A stretch of 64,000 nt of DNA, from assembly GCA_032622095.1 (NCBI GenBank), contig CP136064.1, positions 5,449,512 through 5,513,511 on the forward strand. Reading direction: 5' to 3'. Shown in pieces: positions 23,078 to 32,116 of the stretch. The stretch's first letter is position 1. Each line of letters begins with the position of its first letter. The stretch comes from Siphonodentalium dalli. Lineage: Eukaryota > Mollusca > Scaphopoda > Gadilida > Siphonodentaliidae. The notes beneath the pieces are model-generated. The model did not search any database. It was not told the DNA's origin and was given only the letters and a program-made list of their open reading frames with translations. The position numbers were made by a program, and so were the translations under genes.

Positions 23078-23444
23078 AGGTACGGATGGCCTTCGTGGGT
23101 ATGCTGTTAAAGTAGTCACACCCGTTAATAAACCATAAACAGAAAGAATATTAAAAATTAGACAAATTTTCTTCTATTTAATACCAATCATTAATATCGC
23201 GTAAATAGTATGTTATTGTCAAGTTCGTATATGTTCGTTGTGTTATGTAAACAAAAACCAGATTCTGTAACATTTTTGGCTTTTCTTTACATAACAAAGC
23301 GTACAAATTTGACAATAACTATTTACGCGATGGTATATAATAACAATGTCTGTCTAAATTTTAATATTCTTTCTGTTTATATGGTGGTTTTAACGGATGT
23401 GGCTATTTTAATAGCATACCCACCGCAAAAGGCGATCCGTACCT
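23078..23444. mobile_element. Foldback element I, TTAA target, 367 bp
   Basis: TTAA at 23074-23077 and 23445-23448. TIR AGGTACGGATGGCCTT at left mirrors GGCGATCCGTACCT at right. The inverted arms extend ~150 bp each, for example CGCGTAAATAGTATGTTATT against ATAACTATTTACGCG. The loop is near 23255-23285. TTAA plus AGG-type ends would also fit Kolobok-like transposons. Only copy in the window. Confidence 0.8.
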
Positions 23445-23480
23445 TTAAGATCTTCAAAACTGTAGTTCTTGATTGAAATA

Positions 23481-23652
23481 CAGTAATGCCCTAAATAATC
23501 TACTCCTTAACCACAGCAGAATTATGGGTAATTTTTCAGGATTTAGTCAGAGCTTTCCAATGAATGGCAACAAGCCATATTTCCGACTAAATCCTGAAAA
23601 ATTACCCATAATTCTGCTGTGGTTAAGGAGTCAATTATTTAGGGAACTACTG
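23481..23652. mobile_element. MITE B with shortened left arm
   Basis: CAGTAATGCCC to ACTACTG, TA on both sides. The left arm jumps from GGATTTAGTC to AGAGCTTTCC, losing ~30 bp, so the loop is asymmetric. Confidence 0.88.
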
Positions 23653-23694
23653 TATATTAATATACTGGCAGTTTATGTTAGTACGTAGTAGGGT

Positions 23695-24265
23695 TTAAAT
23701 AAATCATATTTTATATTGATAAATCAGATATATTAGACATTGATTTATTAGATTGACCCTAACAATGTTTTGTGTTTTCCTGTCTGTTTAACCCTTTACC
23801 CAACAAAACGGCCAAAAACGGCCAAATAAAGCTTCAACAGCCTAAAATATCTTCGGTCTGTCTCAATAACACCATACAAATATGGATATCATTGGAACCG
23901 GTTCATTGACCACATTGTGATGGTTACAGTTATGCCATGTGCCAATGCATTCTCTTATATATGCGAGTCGACCATAGGTCGCCTCGCATATATAAGACAA
24001 TGCATTGGCCTAAAAAAAATAAAAAAATTTAATTTATAATATTTTTCTACATTCTTTGACAATTTTATCATTTTTAATATGTGTTAAGCTAATGCATTCT
24101 CTTATATATGCGAGGCGACCTATGGTCGACTCGCATATATAAGAGAATGCATTGGCACAGGGCCGTTCTGTTGGGTAAAGGGTTAATGATAAATGATACG
24201 CCTTCGATACCAATCAAGATACTCCCATAGAATAGATGGACAAACAATAGACGATCTACTAAGTA
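23695..24265 (+). repeat. Paralog of the 21405 locus, occupied by MITE C
   Basis: ATTGATAAATCAGATATATT, CCCTAACAATG and CTGTCTGT lie left of the C element. AATGATACGCCTTCGATACC and AATAGATGGACAAACA lie right of it. Confidence 0.85.
23792..24182 (+). mobile_element. MITE C, 391 bp
   Basis: TTAA at 23788-23791 and 24183-24186. Long end first (AACGGCCAAATAAAGCTTCA), HP1 at 23942 and 24092, short end GGGCCGTTCTGTTGGG. The first HP1 stem has one break (AAGACAATGC for AAGAGAATGC). Confidence 0.93.
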
Positions 24266-24524
24266 TATTGACATGCTTTTATTGAATATTTATCCGCGAT
24301 ATTTATTCACACCGGTTGATGCGATGCATATATATTCAATGTAATTCCAACCATAAAAACATATTGTTGTATACCACAAGAGGAATATAGCCTGAAACTA
24401 CTTCCTGCTGATGTTATTTGCCGAGAGCGATGACCTATATAAAGTTAACGATCCACTCCAGGTAATGGACAGATAATTACCAGTTTTTCATTAAACTTAA
24501 TCACAATAAATGTATTTCCAAGTA

Positions 24525-24774
24525 CAGTAATGCCCTAATTAATCGACTCCATAACCACAGCAGAATTATGGGTAATTTTTCAGGATTTAGTCGGAAATAT
24601 GGCTTGTTGCCATTCATCGGAAAGCTCTCGGGGAGAGCTTTCCGATGAATGGCAACAAGCCATATTCCGGAGAGCTTTCCGATGAATGGCAACAAGCCAT
24701 ATTTCCGACTAAATCCTGAAAAATTACCCATAATTCTGCTGTGGTTATGGAGTCGATTAATTAGGGCATTACTG
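24525..24774. mobile_element. MITE B with duplicated centre
   Basis: CAGTAATGCCC...GGGCATTACTG, TA flanks. The loop segment GAGAGCTTTCCGATGAATGG is present twice on the right-hand side (24631 and 24668). Both arms carry the private CATAACC / GGTTATG variant. Confidence 0.9.
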
Positions 24775-24867
24775 TATAGCAAATACAGAAACAACTTGCA
24801 TCATAGTCTAGTTTATCGAACTCATTGGTGGCACATATAGTCACATATTTCACTCAAAATCGGCTTG

Positions 24868-24895
24868 GTATGTCCTTCATGTAAGACTATATCCT
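24868..24895 (-). repeat. Inverted single copy of the 28-bp repeat
   Basis: GTATGTCCTTCATGTAAG is the reverse complement of the unit at 25013-25180. It sits on the other side of the telomere-like block. Confidence 0.7.
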
Positions 24896-24964
24896 AACCC
24901 TAACCCTAGTCAAAACCCTAAGTATAGCCATAACCCTGAACCTAACCCTAAACCTAACCCTAAT
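24888..24964 (-). repeat. Degenerate CCCTAA block
   Basis: CCTAACCCTAACCCTAG then CCCTGAACCTAACCCTAAACC: interspersed telomere-type hexamers on the C-rich strand, about 75 bp. Confidence 0.8.
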
Positions 24965-25012
24965 ACATATGGAGAAAGGGGGGGGGGGTATATATGTGTG
25001 TGGTTTTGTGTA

Positions 25013-25180
25013 TTCTTACATGAAGGATATACCCTTGGCTTTCTTACATGAAGGATATACCCTTGGCTTTCTTACATGAAGGATATATCCTCGGCTTTCT
25101 TACATGAAGGATATATCCTCGGCTTTCTTACATGAAGGATATATCCTCGGCTTTCTTACATGAAGGATATACCTTCGGCA
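25013..25180 (+). repeat. 28-bp tandem repeat, six units
   Basis: CTTACATGAAGGATATA recurs at 25014, 25042, 25070, 25098, 25126 and 25154. The first two spacers read CCCTTGG and later ones TCCTCGG. GGATATATCC inside the unit is a palindrome. Confidence 0.93.
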
Positions 25181-25315
25181 AAATATATCCTTGTGTCGTC
25201 CAAAACTCATACAATAAAAGATTCATAATTAAGATGCATGTTGTGTTTTGTCTATATAAATATTACTAGATACAAGGCTGTATGGAATCTTATCTTAACC
25301 TGTTCTTCATGTGTA

Positions 25316-25474
25316 CAGTAATGCTCTAAGTAATCGACTTCTTAACCACAGCAGAATTATGGGTAAGCTGAGAGCTTTCCGATGAATGGCAACAAGCCAT
25401 ATTTCCGACTAAATCCTGAAAAGTTACCCATAATTCTGCTCTGGTTAAGAAGTTGATTACTTGGAGCATTACTG
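25316..25474. mobile_element. MITE B, left arm shortened
   Basis: CAGTAATGCTC..GAGCATTACTG. The left arm stops at GGGTAA. Private changes shared by both arms: GCTCTAAGTAATC / GATTACTTGGAGC and CTTCTTAACC / GGTTAAGAAG. Confidence 0.88.
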
Positions 25475-25662
25475 TAGTTCAGATAATAACTGGGCGGAAG
25501 GGGCAAGAGGGGGCACCGGCAGCCTAGTTTATCAGGTGCATGATGCATTATGGCTGACCATTTTTGTTTTGTACTTCGTCTTTGGTTAGGATTTTTTGCA
25601 CAAAATCACATCAGTCGATTGGACCAGCATCTAAAGCCATTTAGCAACGGAGAAGCAGGTTC

Positions 25663-26445
25663 CAGTCCTCAAAATATAATGAGGCCCCCAGAGGGTGAAT
25701 TTAGTGATGCTACCCTGCACAGCATCACTAAATTCATCCTATGTGGACGTCATTTTGCATGGTCTCATCTGCTATGGGAGACCTAGACAAAGACTTAAGT
25801 TCCCAGATGGTGAAGATGGTGATGTGCACCCATTGGGCACCTCGATTATGTATTGTGTCGTCTGCCAATTTGGAAATTAAAAAACTTGTAATTTGATAAT
25901 AAAGATAATTTCCCGAGCAAGCCTGCAAATAGTGTGTCTGTCATTTGCAGAATGAGGTCCCCAGAGGGTGAATTTAGTGACGCTATCCCGCAAAGCGGGC
26001 TAGCATTACTAAATTCACCCTCTGGGGACCTCATTCTGCTTAGGCCCTCAACTGCTATGGTAAACCCAGAATCAGAATGAAATTCCCAGTTGAAGTTGGT
26101 GATGTTCACCCATTGGGCACCTCGATTATGAATTTTATCTTTTGAAAATTAGGGGATATAGAAACTTCCCAGAAGCGAAAAAGTAACTAAAACCAATGTT
26201 AATTTGATACAATAGATACTTCCCAGAAGATGAGGCCTAAGCAGAATGAGGTCTCCAGAGGGTGAATTTGGTGATGCTAGCCCACTGTGCGGGATAGCAT
26301 CACTAAATTCACCCTCTGGGGACCTCATTCTGCAAATGACAGACACGCTATGGCAGGCTTGTTCCCGAGAAGATGAGGCCAAAGCAGAATGAGCTCCTCA
26401 GAGGGTGAATTTAGTGATGCTAGCCTGCTGTGCGGGATCCTCCAT
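25663..26445 (-). mobile_element. MITE A2, split by a younger A
   Basis: The left part (25663-25917) has AATGAGGCCCCCAGAGGG, the palindrome, then A2-specific CCCATTGGGCACCTCGATTA and TCGTCTGCCAATTTGG. It breaks at TTCCCGAG and resumes at 26362 with TTCCCGAGAAGATGAGGCC. The right palindrome is cut short near 26440. Confidence 0.85.
25918..26361 (-). mobile_element. MITE A, complete, 444 bp
   Basis: TIR CAAGCCTGCAAATAGTGTGT at left and CACGCTATGGCAGGCTTG at right. An exact 8-bp duplication TTCCCGAG (25910-25917, 26362-26369) flanks it, and the host A2 element reads through correctly when it is removed. Each end has a palindrome of GAATGAGGTCCCCAGAGGG and its complement. Confidence 0.94.
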
Positions 26446-26479
26446 CAACAAAAGTGACATGATATGGCCTAGCTAGCAG

Positions 26480-26990
26480 GTGTGACATAACTACACATGC
26501 CCCATAACATAACTACCAATGCCCCATTATATTCGTATAGCACCAATTGTATAGTATACCCATGCTACGTATAGTAGAATCCAAATTCGAATATCAGTGC
26601 TCGGTTCCTTACAGAAACCTCACACATCTTAATCACAGCCCAGACCAGCACACAATGAAGTCGATCCCCCAAAATATGGTCATAGGGAAGGACCATAACG
26701 GCAGAGCCAATGCCGATGTGTATTACCAAATACCTCATCGAATATTCATCCCAAATAGTATATAAGGAACAACTACACCCCCGACACATCATGCTTTACT
26801 TTACTCATTTCATCTTGAGGTTCTGATACCTATCCGAGCATCACCTCTCATTCGGGTGCTTCATTCCACCACTTAGTTTGTATACCTTGATTGTGTACTA
26901 TCTTCTACTTCATACATTAAAGATTGGTATCTATATCTATGTGTCGTCATTGCTTTCTTGTTGTGGATTTCCCTCCTTTAAGTGAGGAGC
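26480..26990 (+). mobile_element. LTR-like promoter/poly(A) segment, uncertain
   Basis: TATATAAGG (26759) lies ~160 bp upstream of ATTAAAG (26917), followed by ATGTGTCGTCATTGC and GTGGATTTCCCTCC. This spacing recalls the U3-R-U5 layout of a solo LTR. I cannot define TG..CA ends or a target duplication, so this is only a suggestion. Confidence 0.3.
26553..26619 (+). repeat. 67-bp exact direct repeat, copy 1
   Basis: AGTATACCCATGCTACGTAT through TTCCTTACAGAAACC, identical to 27331-27397. Confidence 0.95.
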
Positions 26991-27330
26991 ACCCCATTAT
27001 AATGGGTATAAAAATAATGGAAGTAAAAATAAGTCAAATAAGACCAGGTAAAACTACAGTAATGATAAAATGGTTGGTAAAATTGTGGTACTAGTGAGTT
27101 AAAAGATTTGTGTGTGCGTAAGGTTGCACTTAAAAACTTTTAAGTTGAGCTTTCATATGTACATATGTACATGTATATTTTTGTTTTGTTTTTAAGATTG
27201 GTATAGTTAAAATTGTCATGTTGACAATAATATTTACAGGTAGTTGTTTTGCCTGTACAGCTCGGCTAGTTTGTCATTTTATATGTGCTTGTCTGCTTCT
27301 GTTTTCAAAGTGTTTACTCTATGCACATGG

Positions 27331-27397
27331 AGTATACCCATGCTACGTATAGTAGAATCCAAATTCGAATATCAGTGCTCGGTTCCTTACAGAAACC
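27331..27397 (+). repeat. 67-bp exact direct repeat, copy 2
   Basis: Identical to 26553-26619, 778 bp downstream. 26990-27330 between them is AT-rich and otherwise unclassified. 27398-27600 is also unclassified. Confidence 0.95.
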
Positions 27398-27606
27398 GTC
27401 ATTACACCACAGCAGTCGAAAAAAAACAATAAATCACATACACGGAACCAAACTCCGTCCCGCTCCCCTGCTGCTCAACTCATCCAGTCTAAATGTGAAG
27501 ACAGATCACCCTTTTAGCTGAATAACCCCTCAAGTTTATAATTTGATAGTTATAAACCTCCTACAGACGTCATTCTCCATAAATGTGTGTACTCCCGGCT
27601 CCTCCG

Positions 27607-27780
27607 CTTCCGGTCAGTCTGCGTTATCAAGACAGATGACCTGACATGTACGACGAGATCCGCGTTATTCCCTGTGATCCACAGGTAAATAGATCAAGTC
27701 AGACAGAAATAACAATGAGTAATATTAAACCATCCATTATCGAGGGAAGACATATAATCAATGAAGGCTCCAGGCCAGGG
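27607..27780 (+). repeat. Locus duplicated at 28718-29312, empty site for A
   Basis: Shares GTTATCAAGACAGATG, CTGTGATCCACAGG, TATTAAACCATC and TAATCAATG..GGCTC.AGGCC with 28718-28764 joined to 29215-29312. Here CTGTGATC (27672-27679) is uninterrupted. Confidence 0.85.
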
Positions 27781-28331
27781 CTAGCGTTATGGCTAGGGCT
27801 AGGGTTAAGGCTAGGGTTAGGGTTAGGGTTAGATTTAGGGCTAGGGTTAGGGCTAGGGTTAGGGTTAGGGTTAGATTTAGGGCTAGAGTTAGGGCTAGGG
27901 TTAGGGTTAGGGTTAGATTTAGGGCTAGGGTTAGGGTTAGGGTTAGATTTAGGGCTAGGGTTAGGGTTAGGGTTAGATTTAGGGCTAGGGTTAGGGCTAG
28001 GGTTAGGGTTAGATTTAGGGCTAGGGTTAAGGCTAGGGTTAGGGTTAGATTTAGGGCTAGGGTTAGGGTTAGGGTTAGATTTAGGGCTAGGGTTAGGGCT
28101 AGGGTTAGGGTTAGGGTTAGCCGGTTAGGGCCAGGGTTAGGGTTATGGTTAGGGTTAGTGTTAGGGATAGTGTTAGGGCCGGGTTAGGGATAGGGTTAGG
28201 GTTAGATTTAGGGCTAGATTTAGGGCTAGGATTAGGGTTAGCCATTTAGGGCCAGGGTTATGGTTAGGGTTAGGGTTAGATTTAGGGCTAGGGTTAGGGC
28301 TAGGATTAGGGTTAGGGTTAGGGCTAGGGTG
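27779..28331 (+). repeat. Telomere-like TTAGGG array with higher-order pattern
   Basis: About 550 bp of G-strand hexamers. A recurrent 30-bp block of five hexamers, TTAGAT-TTAGGG-CTAGGG-TTAGGG-TTAGGG, repeats with occasional extra CTAGGG or TTAGGG. It becomes irregular after 28110. Two long open frames across it (LGLGL- and RVRVR-type) are artefacts of the hexamer. TTAGGG is the ancestral animal telomere unit. The location inside MITE-rich DNA argues for an interstitial array. Confidence 0.93.
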
Positions 28332-28334
28332 ACC

Positions 28335-28717
28335 CATTCAAAACAGAAATCTTGAGAGGCGTGGACTAGCAAATGCTAGACTGGTATGTTGTAAACAACG
28401 TGGTGGCATTTCTAACAAAATTTCACTTTGTAGGGTCTCCCAGCGCTGAGTGTTTTGCTTATCGCACACTCTTTACATACTGTTTGTATACATAACATGT
28501 TGTTTGTTTACATAACACAGGGTACCACCATGACAATGTATAAACTGTATTGTTCTTACTTATTATAATTGTTTTATAAATGGGCTCTTGTATTGCATAA
28601 TACATATTGGATCATAGAAGGCTGATTTAGGGTGTAAAATAAACTTTGCAATCATGACTTATCCCTGATAACAGTCTACTTATCAATAATTTTCCAAACG
28701 GGAGAAGTTCCAGGAGT
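28335..28717. other. Unclassified AT-rich DNA
   Basis: Contains short duplications such as TGTTTGTATACATAACA / TGTTTGTTTACATAACA (28481-28517). No gene or element recognised. Confidence 0.5.
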
Positions 28718-28764
28718 GTTATCAAGACAGATGGACTGACACAACAATGTGATTCGCTGTGATT

Positions 28765-29214
28765 CAAGCCTTGAAATAGGGTGTCTGTCATTTGCAGAAT
28801 GAGGTCCCCAGAGGGTGAATTTAGTGATGCTATCCCGCACAGCGGGCTAGCATCACCAAATTCACCCTCTGGAGACCTCATTCTGCTTAGGCCTCATCTT
28901 CTGGGACGTATCTGTATAGTATCAAATTAACATTGTTTTTAGTTACATTTCCCTTCTAGGAAGTTTCTATATCCCCTAATTTGCAGAAGATAAAATCCAT
29001 AATTGAGGTGCCCAATGGGTGAACATCAAGAACCTCAACTGGGAAAGTACAATTTGATCCCTAAGGTCTGCCATAGCAGTTGACGGCCTTAAAGCAGAAT
29101 GAGGACCCAGAGGGTGAATTTAGTGATGCTATCCTGCTATGCGGGGTAGCATCACTAAATTCACCCTCTGGGGACCTCATTCTGCAAATGACAGGCACAC
29201 TATTTCAAGGCTTG
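28765..29214 (+). mobile_element. MITE A, complete, 450 bp
   Basis: TIR CAAGCCTTGAAATAGGGTG at left and CACACTATTTCAAGGCTTG at right. Exact 8-bp duplication CTGTGATT (28757-28764, 29215-29222). Both palindromes are intact. This is the best reference copy of the family. Confidence 0.95.
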
Positions 29215-29298
29215 CTGTGATTCACAGGTTAGACAGACATATAATAACACCCAGTAACATTAAACCATCAATTATCAAGGAGCGATATAATCAATTAG

Positions 29299-29497
29299 GC
29301 TCGAGGCCTGCAAGGACTCTCTGGTTCCGCCATGATCATGGTATAAAGGCTCGAAGCTTGAACAGACTCTCTGGTTCCGCCATGATCATGGTATGAAGGC
29401 TCGAGGCCTGCACGGACTCTCTGGTTCCGCCATGATCATGGTATGAAGGCTCGAGGCCTGCACGGACTCTCTGGTTCCGCCATGATCATGGTCTGGA
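29299..29497 (+). repeat. 50-bp tandem repeat, four units
   Basis: GGCTCGAGGCCTGCACGGAC units start at 29299, 29348, 29398 and 29448. Each holds the palindrome CCATGATCATGG. Unit 2 is variant (GCTCGAAGCTTGAACAG). Confidence 0.92.
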
Positions 29498-29499
29498 AG

Positions 29500-30270
29500 G
29501 TCTCATGCATGCCACTCAGAAATAAAGTTTGGAGCCACTATATCATTTCCTTTATTTTGACAGGGATACTTACATGAAGGCCACATCAATATTAGAGCCT
29601 GGTTTTTATATGAACAGTTGGGTGGAAAAAAAAGTTAAAACGCAGCAACAGAAGCGAAAAAGTTATTTTTTTTAATATTCATCACTCCCAAATAATTGAC
29701 AAACAGTGGAAAATCTTCGACTGAATGAATACACTGCATATAACCATATTATGGTGCAGAGACCCGATTAATACACTGCATATAACCATATTATTGTAAA
29801 GAGACATCATTTTGATGTGATTTTATTGGACAAGAAACAATATTTGTAGAGAATTGCAGCAGTTCGTATTTGCCCAGACCTCTCCATATTTACGGACTAA
29901 ACTATTCCGAATTGCCGGATGTTGACACAATCAATCGCAGGCACTCCCGTTCTTCTGTTTTATTATAGGGCTCTCCGTCATATTGTTTTATTATAGGGCT
30001 CTCCGTCATACTGGCAGAGTGGTTTGGAGCTTACGTGATTTTAATGATTTATGTACGAGGGTGAGAGCAAAGATGGCAGATGGTTTGGTTTTTGGGGTTT
30101 ATGGTTGTTTCAGCAGCTATGCCATATCACGACGCTGTCAGATGTATTGTCAGATACTAGGTCATATAACGTTGCCAGTTTTACAGATGGGGGAAAGACC
30201 GTGCTGAGGTAAATCACATCACTGCATGTAGAAACCACAGACACTCAGGAAGAAACTAACAAGTCGGGTT
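29500..30270. other. Unclassified DNA with short duplications
   Basis: ATACACTGCATATAACCATA occurs at 29728 and 29772, and GGCTCTCCGTCATA with its TTTTATTATAG lead occurs twice near 29960-30010. No gene supported. Confidence 0.5.
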
Positions 30271-30276
30271 AATGTA

Positions 30277-30386
30277 CAGTAATTCCCTAAATAATCGACT
30301 CCTTAACCACAGCAGAATTATGGGTAATTTTTCAGGATTTAGTCGGAAATATGGCTTGTTGCCATTCATTGGAAAGCTCTCTCACA
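30277..30386 (+). mobile_element. MITE B half-element
   Basis: CAGTAATTCCCTAAATAATC through GGAAAGCTCTC, one arm only. Confidence 0.85.
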
Positions 30387-30458
30387 TAATAAATTATTAC
30401 TGGACCAATTACTTGTATCTTCCCTATGCATAGCTCACAATTAAATCTGCATTCATTG

Positions 30459-30545
30459 GGATTCGAACCACCTTTGCCATTATTGCTGGATGATTTATTT
30501 TGGCCTAGTGTGCCATGCATCTTATCAACTGAGGCACCAGGGGTG
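30459..30545 (-). ncRNA. tRNA-derived SINE head or tRNA pseudogene
   Basis: On the minus strand TGCCTCAGTTG (A-box-like, 30526-30536, one mismatch to TRGYNNARNNG) precedes a perfect B box GGTTCGAATCC (30459-30469). The A-to-B spacing of about 57 nt is within the range for tRNA-like genes. No credible cloverleaf or acceptor stem was seen, so a SINE 5' part or decayed tRNA is likelier than a working tRNA. Confidence 0.5.
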
Positions 30546-30720
30546 GGGCTAAAAATGATGGATCCTACTTTATGTCTTTATCGTTGTGGTAAAAAAAACC
30601 AGATTGAAGTTTACATTGTCATTTCAGCCAACAAATACAATTTCAACAATTTCTTAATTAGTCCATATTTTCATTCCATGGAGTAAAATATAAATTCACC
30701 AATTAGCCCTTTCTATACTA

Positions 30721-31207
30721 TACAATGAACATCTACAACTACCCAAGCAGTGCCTCCGACATACTAAGACAGCTGCAATGGCCTACTCTAGAACAGCGGC
30801 GTTTGTACCAATCACTTGTCATGTTCTATAAAATAAAAAACAACATTGTCAACATACGAGACACCGCTCCCCTCACAACATCGAGAGGTCATAAATTTGT
30901 GTTCTTTTATACTGGACCCAAATACATCCGCACCTCATTCTACCCTCGCACTATCCTTGCATGGAGTTCTCTCGACCCTTCTATTGCTACCCTCACAGAC
31001 CTGGACAAATTCAAATCTACTCTCTATAACGACCACTTTAAACTCCCATAACCAACCTGTACCAAATCTGAGTTTTATCATGTTTTTAAATATAATCCAA
31101 AATTCACCAAAAATATTGCACAAAATTGTATAGTTACACCTCATGCGCCTCCTTTAAAACTTCAGCATAATGAAGGTTAGGAGAAACCTATAGATAGATA
31201 GATAGAT
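30721..31207 (+). mobile_element. 5'-truncated LINE insertion with (TAGA)n tail
   Basis: The left flank ends CCCTTTCTATACTA and the right flank resumes AAATACTCATTGATGA. Joined, these reproduce the core of the 128-bp repeat near 11345. The inserted DNA holds the C-terminal reverse-transcriptase tail, a 3' UTR with a small stem (AGGTT / AACCT), and a TAGATAGATAGATAGATA tail at 31190-31207. This is a typical 5'-truncated non-LTR insertion. No clear target duplication was found. Confidence 0.85.
30725..31051 (+). pseudogene. C-terminal tail of a CR1/L2-like LINE ORF2
   Basis: A 108-codon open frame ending in a stop. It carries the LQWPTLEQRRLYQSLVMFYK block (about residues 17-36), then RGHKF (54-58) and RTSFYPRTILAWSSLD (69-84). 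These correspond to the region after the reverse-transcriptase domain in many animal CR1/L2-clade retrotransposons, where (F/Y)(F/Y)PRTI..W..L is the hallmark. The catalytic domain, endonuclease and ORF1 are absent because the copy is 5'-truncated, so it cannot move itself. The ATG at the start is fortuitous: the same family continues upstream in full-length copies. No frameshift is seen within the tail. Exact clade assignment needs a search. Confidence 0.85.
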
Positions 31208-31256
31208 AAATACTCATTGATGATTAGTTATACCATGTTCAGATAATATGTTTTAA

Positions 31257-31657
31257 CCCTTTACCCAACAAACCGGCCAAAACCGGCCAAATAAAGCTTC
31301 AACAGCCTAAATTATCTTCGGTCTGTCTCAATAGAACCATACAAATATGGATATCATTGGAACCGGCTCCTTGACCACATTGTGATAGTTACAGTTATGC
31401 CCTGTGCCAATGCATTCTCTTATATATGCGAGTCGACCATAGGTCGCCTCGCATATATAAGAGAATGCATTGGCCTAAAAAAAATATTTTTTTAACACTT
31501 TTTACCATTTTTTCTTACATTCTTTAACAATTTTATAATTTTTAATGTGTTAAGCCAATGCATTCTCTTATATATGCGAGGCGACCTATGGTCGACTCGC
31601 TGCACTCGCATATATAAGAGAATGCATTGGCACAGGGCCGTTCTGTTGGGTAAAGGG
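31257..31657 (+). mobile_element. MITE C, 401 bp
   Basis: TTAA at 31253-31256 and 31658-31661. The second HP1 loop carries a 10-bp repeat (CTCGCTGCACTCGC). Otherwise standard long-HP1-spacer-HP1-short order. Confidence 0.93.
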
Positions 31658-31754
31658 TTAAAAAAACAACGCTTATTATCTGAACATTTCCCTCCTAGAA
31701 ATATTATTCCTTCTGCACTTTTATTATCTGTCGTCTGCTTTTATTACCTGAATG

Positions 31755-32116
31755 GGCTAGCATCACTAAATTCACCCTCTGGGGACCTCATTCTGCTTAG
31801 GCTGTCAACTGCTATGGCAGAACTAGGATCAGATTGTACTTTCCCAATTGAGGTTGGTGATGTTCACCCATTGGGCACCTCAATTATGGATTTTATCTTC
31901 TGCAAATTAGGGGATATAGAAACTTCCCAGAAGGGAAAACTAAAAAACAATGTTAATTTGATACTGTATATACTTCCCAGAAGATGAGGCCTAAGAAGAA
32001 TGAGGTCTACAGAGGGTGAATTTGGTGATGCTAGCCCACTGTGCGGGATAGCATCACTAAATTCACCCTCTGGGGACCTCATTATGCAAATGACAGGCAC
32101 GCTATTTGCAGGCTTG
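31755..32116 (-). mobile_element. MITE A, left tip lost
   Basis: Starts within the left palindrome at GGGCTAGCATCACTAAATTC and ends GCTATTTGCAGGCTTG. The right palindrome is intact. Confidence 0.87.

Noticed and set aside
25013..25180. CRISPR-like 28-bp repeats
   Set aside because: The units are directly adjacent without spacers, so this is an ordinary minisatellite.
27646..28187. Open frames of 160 and 132 codons (LGLGLD and RVRVRF types)
   Set aside because: They are translations of the TTAGGG-like hexamer array.
27779..28331. A true chromosome end
   Set aside because: Hexamers are mutated and ordered, and normal interspersed DNA continues on both sides.
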